Shown here: one piece after another, positions 7,476 through 14,408 of the stretch | Layout of the letters: the number at the start of each line of letters is the position of its first letter | Position numbering within the stretch: the stretch's first letter is position 1 | DNA from: an uncultured Bacteroidales bacterium | GTDB taxonomy: Bacteria > Bacteroidota > Bacteroidia > Bacteroidales > UBA932 | Length of the DNA stretch: 64,000 bases | Direction of reading: 5' to 3' | NCBI GenBank assembly: GCA_946403855.1 | Contig: CAMJBH010000006.1 | Span: forward strand, 1-64,000 | Program-made: the position numbers and the translations under genes | Notes under the pieces: generated by a model | Databases searched by the model: none | Told to the model about the DNA's origin: nothing | What the model saw: only the letters and a program-made list of their open reading frames with translations

Positions 7476-8852
7476 CTATTTGAAAAGAGCTTTGACCAGT
7501 GCAGGCACGTCGGCCACTTTGACGACCTTGATGCCAGACGGGGTCGGGGCGTCGGAAGCACTGTAGCTGCTTACGAAAATCTTTTTGAATCCCAGACGGG
7601 CGGCCTCGGCTATGCGACGGTCGGTCTGGCCGACGGGACGTATCTCGCCGCTCAGGCCCACTTCGCCGGCAAAGCAGCAGTCAAGGGGCAGGGGATAGTC
7701 GAAGTTTGACGACAGCACGGCGCAGATGACCGCCAAGTCGCAGGCGGGATCGCTGACCTTGAGCCCTCCTGCCATGTTGAGGAACACGTCCTTGGCGCTC
7801 AGATGGAAACCTGCACGCTTTTCCAGCACGGCAAGCAGCATGTTGAGACGGCGGACATCGAAGCCGGTGGCCGAACGCTGCGCAGTGCCGTAGGCGGCCG
7901 ACGATACAAGTGCTTGAACTTCAAACAGAAGGGGGCGTGTCCCGTCCAGCATGGCCGCTATTGCAGTGCCGCTGAGATCTTCCTCGTGCATGGGAATGAG
8001 CATCTCCGAAGGGTTGGGAACCTCGCGCAGGCCGCTCCCTGTCATCTCGAATACGGCCAGCTCGGAGGTGCTGCCGAAGCGGTTCTTGATGCTGCGGAGT
8101 ATGCGGTAGGACCCGCGGTTGTCGCCCTCGAACTGCAGCACCACGTCCACGATGTGCTCTAGAATCTTGGGCCCGGCGATGTAACCGTCCTTCGTGATGT
8201 GGCCTATCAGGATTACCGGTACGCCGCTCTCTTTGGCAAAGCGCAGCAACATGGCGGCGACCTCTTTTATCTGGCTCACGGAGCCGGGTGTCGAGTCGAG
8301 GGCGTCGGTGTACATGGTCTGTACCGAGTCCACAATCATGAGGCCCGGAGTCAGCGCTCTTGCCTGCTCAAGCACGGCCTCGATGCGTGTTTCGCAATAG
8401 ATGAGGCAGCTGTCGGGGATGCCCTGCGGGCTCAGGCGGCTTGCTCTCATGCGCACTTGCCTTTCGCTTTCTTCTCCGGTGACGTATAGCGTGTTCAGCG
8501 ACGGGCAGCCCAGGGGAATCTGCAGGCTGAGGGTGGACTTGCCTATGCCGGGCTCGCCGCCTATGAGAATAAGTGACCCTGGCACTATTCCGCCGCCCAG
8601 AAGGCGGTCAAGTTCGCCTACGCCAAGCATGATGCGGGGCTCGGATGCGAGGTCTATGTCGTTGAGTTTGCGTGGCTTGCGGTCAGATGCGGCGGCATGG
8701 GAGGACGCAGCGGAGCGGGAGCCCTTGGCATTCTCGACCGGAGCTTCTACCATTGTGTTCCACTCGCCGCATGCAGGGCATCGCCCCATCCATTTAGGGC
8801 TCTCATTGCCGCAGGAAGTGCAGTACCAAAGTGTCTTTGCTTTAGATGCCAT
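7476..8852 (-). CDS. radA: DNA repair protein RadA
   Basis: 458 residues from the ATG at 8852, chosen because MASKAKTLWYCTSC matches the usual RadA N-terminus; the frame is open further upstream but would read through a hairpin. An N-terminal C4 zinc finger (C11, C14, C25, C28), RecA-like ATPase core with Walker A GGEPGIGKST (98-107), the RadA signature KNRFGS near 260, and a C-terminal Lon-protease-like domain are all present. RadA is a RecA-related, DnaB-type branch-migration helicase used in recombinational repair. The leader contains a strong hairpin (8869-8936). The gene appears to lead an unexpected unit with a small protein and an envelope lipoprotein. Confidence 0.96.
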   Translation of the reverse strand: MASKAKTLWYCTSCGNESPKWMGRCPACGEWNTMVEAPVENAKGSRSAASSHAAASDRKPRKLNDIDLASEPRIMLGVGELDRLLGGGIVPGSLILIGGEPGIGKSTLSLQIPLGCPSLNTLYVTGEESERQVRMRASRLSPQGIPDSCLIYCETRIEAVLEQARALTPGLMIVDSVQTMYTDALDSTPGSVSQIKEVAAMLLRFAKESGVPVILIGHITKDGYIAGPKILEHIVDVVLQFEGDNRGSYRILRSIKNRFGSTSELAVFEMTGSGLREVPNPSEMLIPMHEEDLSGTAIAAMLDGTRPLLFEVQALVSSAAYGTAQRSATGFDVRRLNMLLAVLEKRAGFHLSAKDVFLNMAGGLKVSDPACDLAVICAVLSSNFDYPLPLDCCFAGEVGLSGEIRPVGQTDRRIAEAARLGFKKIFVSSYSASDAPTPSGIKVVKVADVPALVKALFK

Positions 8853-8868
8853 AGTTTTATGATGTTGA

Positions 8869-8936
8869 ATCGGCTGTACTGCCTTACGGTGCCCGTAAAA
8901 CATGGGAAAAGGGCACCGTAAGGCAGTACAGCTGAT
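8869..8936. repeat. 26-bp-stem hairpin between nlpC-type gene and radA
   Basis: Left arm 8869-8894 and right arm 8911-8936 are complementary over 26 bp with a single G-T mismatch, around a 16-base loop. The core arm reads GTACTGCCTTACGGTGCCC. It starts 2 bases past the stop codon of the NlpC/P60 gene and ends 17 bases before the radA ATG. No T-run follows on either strand, so it is not a standard intrinsic terminator. It may protect a 3' end, attenuate radA, or be a dispersed palindromic repeat. Confidence 0.85.
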
Positions 8937-8937
8937 C

Positions 8938-9843
8938 CTATTGAACAAAATAATAAGGGCTGTTGAGGATGCTGATGGCGCCTTTGCCGCAGTCTATGTC
9001 GCCGAGGATGCGGGTGGCTCCCACGACCTCGCGGCCATAGTCGGCGAGGGAGTTGATGCGAACGAGCTGTGAGGAATGAACTATCTTTCCGTCACCGAGA
9101 TAAATAGCCACGTGGGTCACTCTGAGAGGCTTTTTGCTGCCGAAAAAGAGCAGGTCGCCGGGCTGCCATTCTCCGTGTTTTACCGGAGTACCGCACTTGA
9201 TTTGCTGGCTGGCGTTGCGCGGAAGGATGACCCCGTTCATGAAGTAGCAGAACTTAACGAGTCCGCTGCAGTCGAAATGCTTGATAGAATTGCCGCCCCA
9301 CATGTACGGAGTTCCGGCAAAGCTGCAGGCAAGAGAAGTGATTTCGCGTGCGCAGAAGGCCCGTCCGGTCTCGTCTTCGGTGGCAAGTCCGCTGCGGCTC
9401 TCGGCCCAGGTGCGGAAATCCATGACCTGATGCTGAAGTACCCAGCCCTTGCGACCGTCGGGGAGAAGGACTTCCACCCAGCCGTTCTTCCAGCCTCCAG
9501 TCTGACGCACTATGTCTCCCATCGTGAAATCACATAGGGCTGCGCTGCCTTCAGAGGGCGTCTCGCGAATCCTGGCATACTCTGCCACGCATATCCATTT
9601 GGCGGCCATCAGGTAAGCATCTTTCTCTTCGTCCGTCAGCAACTTCAGACCAAGGTCGGTAACCCAGCCGGTATAGTCCTCGGCCTGCACCTTTACCCAA
9701 TAGCGATCGGTCTCGCCGGTGGTCTGCACGAGGGCACCCATAAGCAGTTGATTATCAAGAGCTGCCTCATAATCGGGGGCAGGACGCATAAATGTGGACG
9801 AAAGAGTGACTATCGCCCACGAAAGAATCGAAGTCAGTATCAT
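8938..9843 (-). CDS. SH3-domain NlpC/P60 (C40) cell-wall hydrolase
   Basis: 301-residue exported peptidoglycan hydrolase. A hydrophobic N-terminus (MILTSILSWAIVTLSSTF) may serve as signal or anchor. Two SH3-like segments (about 30-70 and 83-140, with GWVTDLG and GWVLQHQ) precede the NlpC/P60 domain. The catalytic triad is visible: C192 in DCSGLV, H244 in THVAIYLG, and H256 in VHSS. Such proteins typically cut gamma-D-glutamyl-diamino acid bonds in wall peptides. A TATTTTTG -7 element lies five bases before the ATG, so the mRNA is predicted to be leaderless. The gene is divergent from the PheC-like lipoprotein gene. Confidence 0.92.
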   Translation of the reverse strand: MILTSILSWAIVTLSSTFMRPAPDYEAALDNQLLMGALVQTTGETDRYWVKVQAEDYTGWVTDLGLKLLTDEEKDAYLMAAKWICVAEYARIRETPSEGSAALCDFTMGDIVRQTGGWKNGWVEVLLPDGRKGWVLQHQVMDFRTWAESRSGLATEDETGRAFCAREITSLACSFAGTPYMWGGNSIKHFDCSGLVKFCYFMNGVILPRNASQQIKCGTPVKHGEWQPGDLLFFGSKKPLRVTHVAIYLGDGKIVHSSQLVRINSLADYGREVVGATRILGDIDCGKGAISILNSPYYFVQ

Positions 9844-9848
9844 AAATG

Positions 9849-9856
9849 CAAAAATA
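9849..9856 (-). promoter_or_regulatory. -7 element TATTTTTG, five bases before the NlpC/P60 start
   Basis: On the minus strand TATTTTTG fits TAnnTTTG exactly and is separated from the ATG at 9843 by five bases, leaving almost no 5' leader. No clear -33 box was found. Confidence 0.55.
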
Positions 9857-9879
9857 ATTAAAATCTGATGGATTTTCTA

Positions 9880-9887
9880 TATTTTTG
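9880..9887 (+). promoter_or_regulatory. -7 element TATTTTTG, five bases before the PheC-like start
   Basis: Same octamer and same five-base gap to the ATG (9893) as on the opposite strand, so the 49-bp gap holds two mirror-image promoters. No clear -33 box was found. Confidence 0.55.
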
Positions 9888-9892
9888 CAGCG

Positions 9893-10702
9893 ATGAAAAA
9901 AATCGTCCACTTTGCTGTTTCTTTCCTTATCCTGCTGTCCGTGGCCATCAGCTGCGGAAGTCCGAGGAAGGTGTCACGGACACCCGTGATAGATAAGATT
10001 CACGAAAGGGGCGTTTTGCTTGTCGGCACAACCGGTGATTATCGTCCACTCAGCTACAAAGAGCCAGCGACTGGAGAATATTGGGGATTCGGAATAGACG
10101 TGGCGGCCGAAATAGCTGAAAATCTTGGTGTAAGCGTCAGCTATGTCCCGACCTCCTGGCCCAGCCTGTCGGCCGACGTCCAGACCTCGGATCTCTTTGA
10201 TTTTGCCATAGGAGGCATCACCATCACCGACGCACGTCTTGAGACTATGGCGATGTCGGAGGGCTACCTCTGCAATGGCAAGACGATTCTTTGCAGGAAA
10301 GAAGATGCCGGCAAGTACCGGACTCTGGAAGACATTGATAAGCCGGAAGTTAGAGTGATGGTCAACCCGGGAGGACTCAACGAGAAGTTTGCACGTGAGA
10401 AGCTTCCCGAGTGTACCCTGATGGTGTACGAGAAGAACGAGGAAATCCCTGCAAGAGTTGCGGAAGGCTATGCCGATGTGATGATAACGGAAATCACCGA
10501 GGCTCCTTGGTACGTACAGAACGACCCCAGGCTTGCGGCTCCGCTTCTGGACGAACCATTCACCCGCGGGCAGATAGGCATTCTCATGCGTAAGGGGCAG
10601 GATGACCTTATGGACAAGGTCAACTCCACAATCCGGGCGATGAAGAAAGACGGTACTTTGAAGTCCCTGCACGACAAATACGGTCTGGTTTACGGCTATT
10701 AA
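9893..10702 (+). CDS. PheC-like (cyclohexadienyl dehydratase) periplasmic lipoprotein, SBP family 3 fold
   Basis: 269 residues with lipoprotein signal (LSVAISC, Cys21). The fold is that of family 3 solute-binding proteins, but sequence blocks match Pseudomonas PheC rather than amino-acid binders: VGTTGDYRPLSY (44-55), VPTSWPSL (85-92), VNPGGLNEKFA (157-167) and the acidic ITEITEAPW region (198-206). PheC-type enzymes turn prephenate or arogenate into phenylpyruvate or phenylalanine in the periplasm. If active, this would be an extracytoplasmic step of aromatic amino acid synthesis. No ABC permease or ATPase is adjacent, which also argues against an ordinary transporter role. The next gene, three bases on, is an EamA exporter-type protein. 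It could still be a plain binding protein. Confidence 0.8.
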   Translation: MKKIVHFAVSFLILLSVAISCGSPRKVSRTPVIDKIHERGVLLVGTTGDYRPLSYKEPATGEYWGFGIDVAAEIAENLGVSVSYVPTSWPSLSADVQTSDLFDFAIGGITITDARLETMAMSEGYLCNGKTILCRKEDAGKYRTLEDIDKPEVRVMVNPGGLNEKFAREKLPECTLMVYEKNEEIPARVAEGYADVMITEITEAPWYVQNDPRLAAPLLDEPFTRGQIGILMRKGQDDLMDKVNSTIRAMKKDGTLKSLHDKYGLVYGY

Positions 10703-10705
10703 AAG

Positions 10706-11605
10706 ATGAAGCGCGAGTCACTGAACGGTCACCTCTCGATTGCTGCCGCATACACGATATTCGGCCTTAACCTGGTATTCTGCAAGGACATAGCGAACTC
10801 CGAAACGATTTCGCCCTATGTGCTTTTCACCTTGAGGGCAATTGGAGCGACTATTCTTTTCTGGGCGCTCTCGCTGTTCACGCCGAAAGAGAAGGTCGAA
10901 GGGAAGGACTACTTGCGAATAGCGGCGGCGTCACTCGTGGGCCTGTTCATCCCGCAGATGACTTTCCTCATGGCCATCACCATGACCTCGGCCATAGATA
11001 CCGCCATCATAGGAACCTTGGGCCCCATTTTCACCATGTTTTTTGCCTTCCTCTTCCTGAAGGAACCTATCACCGGGAAGAAGGCAGGGGGTGTCGCCCT
11101 TAGTTTTGCCGGCATCCTTCTGTTGATTTTCAACTCTGTACATGAAGGTGGAGCGGCGGCCACGTCTCCTTGGGGCATCGTGCTCCTGCTTGTCAACAGC
11201 TTGAGCTTTTCGCTTTACCTGGGCCTGTTCCGTCCGCTTATCTCCAAATACAGCGTCGTGACATTCATGAAATGGAGTTTTCTGTTCTCGCTCCTGATTT
11301 CACTGCCCATTTCTTTCAAGGGCCTTGTCGGCACAGATTACGCCTCGATTCCTGTCGGTGTCCGCTGGGAGATAGGCTATCTTATCTTTTTCGCAACCTT
11401 CGTAGCTTACTTTCTCATCCCTTATGGTCAGAAACTAATCAGGCCCACTCTGGTGAGCATGTATTCATACGTTCAGCCCATAGTAGCCGCCATTATAAGC
11501 ATCTGGGCAGGGGTTGACACTCTTACGTGGCAGAAAGTCCTGGCCTCATGCCTGGTCGTGGGCGGCGTGATCTTGGTCAGTCGCAGTCGGGCAGCGGTGG
11601 CATAA
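10706..11605 (+). CDS. EamA-family (DMT) transporter
   Basis: 299-residue integral membrane protein with about ten predicted hydrophobic helices arranged as two EamA repeats (about 8-140 and 152-292). Family members move small metabolites, often amino acids or sugars, usually outward. It starts three bases after the PheC-like gene and is surely co-transcribed, suggesting that its substrate may be an aromatic precursor or product of that enzyme; this is inference from context only. It is distinct from the second EamA protein at 56597. Confidence 0.88.
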   Translation: MKRESLNGHLSIAAAYTIFGLNLVFCKDIANSETISPYVLFTLRAIGATILFWALSLFTPKEKVEGKDYLRIAAASLVGLFIPQMTFLMAITMTSAIDTAIIGTLGPIFTMFFAFLFLKEPITGKKAGGVALSFAGILLLIFNSVHEGGAAATSPWGIVLLLVNSLSFSLYLGLFRPLISKYSVVTFMKWSFLFSLLISLPISFKGLVGTDYASIPVGVRWEIGYLIFFATFVAYFLIPYGQKLIRPTLVSMYSYVQPIVAAIISIWAGVDTLTWQKVLASCLVVGGVILVSRSRAAVA

Positions 11606-11640
11606 GGTTTGGAGTAAAAAACGTCGCAAAACATTGGTAT

Positions 11641-12528
11641 ATGAGGCTTTTCAATAAATTTTTAATCGTCATGTCTTTTGGCTTGATAGGGATTTCCTGC
11701 CTGGCGCAGGCTCCCAAGGGAAAACTTACTTATTGCAGCTACTCACGCTCCGGTGCAGCGGGGCTGGGGAAGGACTACTGTGAACTGATTGCCGATCCGG
11801 GGAAAACGCCCAAAGTGGTGGTCGCGCTGGACCTTGGCAACAGGTTTAACAAACCTGAGATTCATGCAGAATATGCAGTCGGAGAAGAAGACGTGGCCAA
11901 ACTCAGCAAGATACTCTCAAATGCCAAGGTCTATAAACTGAACGGATACAATGTCGAGGAGCCTATTACGGGCGGCCATTCATACCGCATTTATCAAGAA
12001 TATGAGTCCGGCGAGAAGATTAACGCCAGCTGGTACGGCCATAATATCAAGTCGGAGGCCATATCGGCCTACAACATGATTGAAGCCTTCTTCAGGCCGT
12101 GGCGCGAGCAGGCGGTCAAAGAGAATGACGTTCCGGTCACTTTTGAAATCGTAGCCGAGCGGACGGGCGGCCGAGGGACAGACCATTTCGCTCTTCTGGC
12201 CCAGAACGGATTCACACCAAGGGTGATTTACGACCTCAATGTTGACAGCAACCGGAAAGAAGAAGTCCACGAGCAGTTCGACTTAAATTCAGAAGAAGGC
12301 ATCCAGAAAATCAAGCAGTTGCAGAAAGATATAATCGATCTGAAAGCCATTACGCTCGGCGATTATCGGAAAGATGACGCTCTGGAAGGGGGCACAATCT
12401 ATTCGGTGGACCTGACCTATGCCTCAGGGACCAAACAGTCCCTCTATTGGCACAGCCACGATGTGGATCCTACCGCACGGGCCGTCTATGACCGCATAAA
12501 GGCCTTCTTTGCAGCATGGGTAAAATAG
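11641..12528 (+). CDS. secreted protein of unknown function with two repeated lobes
   Basis: 295 residues from the ATG at 11641, chosen because it yields a signal peptide (MRLFNKFLIVMSFGLIGISCLAQA); upstream in-frame sequence overlaps the EamA gene. The mature part seems duplicated. One lobe ends GGHSYRIYQEYESG..NASWYGHNI..AISAYNMIEAFFRPW (about 125-160) and the other GGTIYSVDLTYASG..SLYWHSHDV..ARAVYDRIKAFFAAW (about 250-293). Each lobe is preceded by an acidic helix segment (EEDVAKLSKIL and EEGIQKIKQLQ). I do not recognise the family. It is 35 bases downstream of the EamA gene. Confidence 0.75.
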   Translation: MRLFNKFLIVMSFGLIGISCLAQAPKGKLTYCSYSRSGAAGLGKDYCELIADPGKTPKVVVALDLGNRFNKPEIHAEYAVGEEDVAKLSKILSNAKVYKLNGYNVEEPITGGHSYRIYQEYESGEKINASWYGHNIKSEAISAYNMIEAFFRPWREQAVKENDVPVTFEIVAERTGGRGTDHFALLAQNGFTPRVIYDLNVDSNRKEEVHEQFDLNSEEGIQKIKQLQKDIIDLKAITLGDYRKDDALEGGTIYSVDLTYASGTKQSLYWHSHDVDPTARAVYDRIKAFFAAWVK

Positions 12529-12543
12529 ACAAGTTTTTCACAA

Positions 12544-12578
12544 ACCCGCCACTTGTTCTGCCCTCGGTAGCGGCGGGT
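12544..12578. terminator. possible bidirectional stem between convergent genes
   Basis: ACCCGCC (12544-12550) pairs with GGCGGGT (12572-12578) around a 21-base loop, between the secreted protein gene and the convergent smpB. Only short T/A runs flank it, so it is a weak candidate. Confidence 0.35.
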
Positions 12579-13042
12579 CAGCCTCTTTCCAACTCGCGGC
12601 GGATATCTTTTTCCCTAATGGTGGCGCGCTTGTCGTATTCTTTCTTTCCGCGGGCAAGTGCGATGTGGAGTTTGGCGTAGCCGTTCTCTGCAATATATGC
12701 CCGCACGGCCACAATGGTAAGGCCCTTAGTCTTTGTGGCTTGTTCCAGATGTCTCAGTTCCCGGCGCGTCAGAAGCAGCTTCCGGTCGCGGGCCGGCTCA
12801 TGGCTGCCCCACTTTGAGGCCCAGAAGTAGGTGGAGATATTCATCCCCTTGACATACAGCTCTCCGCCGGAAAAATAGCACCAGGCGTCTGCGAGCGAGG
12901 CTTTCCCGGCACGGAGAGACTTGATCTCGGTGCCCACGAGCACTATCCCGGCGTCGTACTGCTCCAGGAACTCGTAGTCAAAAGATGCCCGCTTGTTGTT
13001 TATCTGGACGCGCGGGCTTTTTTTCTTGGCCCCGCCGCTCAT
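12578..13042 (-). CDS. smpB: SsrA-binding protein SmpB
   Basis: 154-residue tmRNA-binding protein that escorts tmRNA to stalled ribosomes for trans-translation. Family hallmarks are present: [34 protein letters not shown], then [32 protein letters not shown] and a basic C-terminal tail. Normal length. Its ATG overlaps the metK stop codon by four bases (ATGA), so the two are translationally coupled. Confidence 0.97.
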   Translation of the reverse strand: MSGGAKKKSPRVQINNKRASFDYEFLEQYDAGIVLVGTEIKSLRAGKASLADAWCYFSGGELYVKGMNISTYFWASKWGSHEPARDRKLLLTRRELRHLEQATKTKGLTIVAVRAYIAENGYAKLHIALARGKKEYDKRATIREKDIRRELERG

Positions 13043-14283
13043 AGTCCGAACGCTTCTTTGATGGAATCGACCTTGTCCAGAAGTTCCCAGCCGAAGAACT
13101 GCACTTCGCGCTCCTGACCCTGCACGGTCACGACGGCCTTGTAGGGCTTGCGGCCCACGTGCCCGTACGCTGCGGTGGGACCGAAAATGGGATTCTTGAG
13201 GCCGAAACGGCGCACAATGGCCGCCGGCCGCAAATCGAAGAGCTCGCGCACTTTGGAGGCGATATAAGCGTCACCACCTTCGACGTGGGCGCTTCCGTAA
13301 GTCTCGACGAAGACGCTCACGGGCTCGGCTACGCCAATGGCATATGCGAGCTGCACCAGGCATTCGTCGCAAACTCCTGCGGCCACCAGATTCTTGGCGA
13401 TATGGCGGGCTGCATAGGCGGCGCTGCGGTCCACCTTGGAAGAATCCTTGCCCGAGAAGGCTCCGCCGCCGTGTGCTCCGCGTCCGCCGTAGGTATCTAC
13501 GATGATCTTGCGTCCGGTGAGGCCGGTGTCGCCTGCGGGGCCGCCGATTACGAACTTGCCGGTGGGATTGACATGCAGTATCCAGTCTCCCTTGAAAAGG
13601 GAAGCGGTGCGCTCGGGAAGAGACTTTATGAGTCTGGGAATCAATATCTGACGCACGTCGGACTCGATCTTGGAGTGCATTGCCTCCTCTGTGTCGAACT
13701 CGTCGTGCTGGGTGCTCAGAACGATGGTGTGTACCCTTACGGGATGGTGGTGCGAGGAGAACTCTACGGTGAACTGGGCCTTGGCGTCGGGACGCAGGTA
13801 AGGCATCAGCTCGGGTTCGTCGTGGCGGATGCGGGCCAGCTCACGCAGGAGGGCATGCGACAGGCTGAGCGCCAGTGGCATGTATTCCTCGGTGTCACGG
13901 CATGCGTAACCGAACATCATGCCCTGGTCGCCGGCGCCCTGTTCTTCTTCACTGGCGCGCACGACTCCCCGGTTGATATCGGCGCTCTGCTCGTGTATGG
14001 TGCTTATTATACCGCAGCTGGATGCGTCGAAGCCGTATTCTGCTTTGGTGTAGCCAATGCGGCGTATGACTTTGCGCACGGTGTCCTGGATGTCAACGTA
14101 GGCGTTGTCCGAGCGGACTTCGCCGCCCACCACCACAAGTCCGGCGGTACAAAATGTCTCACAAGCGACTTTAGCCTCAGGGTCCTGGGCTAAGAATTCG
14201 TCAAGAATAGCGTCTGAAATCTGGTCGGCGACTTTGTCGGGATGACCTTCGGAGACTGACTCCGATGTAAAAAGATAATTCAT
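13039..14283 (-). CDS. metK: S-adenosylmethionine synthase
   Basis: 414 residues; the start at 14283 gives the usual [17 protein letters not shown] opening. It makes S-adenosylmethionine from ATP and methionine in the cytosol. Signature segments GHPDK (13-17), [12 protein letters not shown] and the phosphate-binding [15 protein letters not shown] are intact. Forms a unit with smpB downstream. No SAM riboswitch was seen in the 125-bp upstream gap. Confidence 0.97.
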   Translation of the reverse strand: MNYLFTSESVSEGHPDKVADQISDAILDEFLAQDPEAKVACETFCTAGLVVVGGEVRSDNAYVDIQDTVRKVIRRIGYTKAEYGFDASSCGIISTIHEQSADINRGVVRASEEEQGAGDQGMMFGYACRDTEEYMPLALSLSHALLRELARIRHDEPELMPYLRPDAKAQFTVEFSSHHHPVRVHTIVLSTQHDEFDTEEAMHSKIESDVRQILIPRLIKSLPERTASLFKGDWILHVNPTGKFVIGGPAGDTGLTGRKIIVDTYGGRGAHGGGAFSGKDSSKVDRSAAYAARHIAKNLVAAGVCDECLVQLAYAIGVAEPVSVFVETYGSAHVEGGDAYIASKVRELFDLRPAAIVRRFGLKNPIFGPTAAYGHVGRKPYKAVVTVQGQEREVQFFGWELLDKVDSIKEAFGL

Positions 14284-14357
14284 TTTAGCATTTTTTAGAG
14301 CGAGGTTGCAAGCATACAAATCTCTCCTCGCAGGTTAACGGCTGCAAATATAGGTAT

Positions 14358-14388
14358 AAAAAAAGTCCCCTGCAAATGCGGGGGACTT
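14358..14388 (-). terminator. intrinsic terminator of the minus-strand Oar-like receptor gene
   Basis: On the minus strand AAGTCCCC (14388-14381) pairs with GGGGACTT (14370-14363) around a 10-base loop and is followed by a run of seven T. It is placed 21 bases after the receptor's stop codon. Confidence 0.88.
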
Positions 14389-14408
14389 CTCTATGGGAAT
14401 GTTGCAGA

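Noticed and set aside
13159..14193. 344-codon plus-strand frame opposite metK
   Set aside because: Antisense to a highly conserved enzyme gene and without recognisable features.
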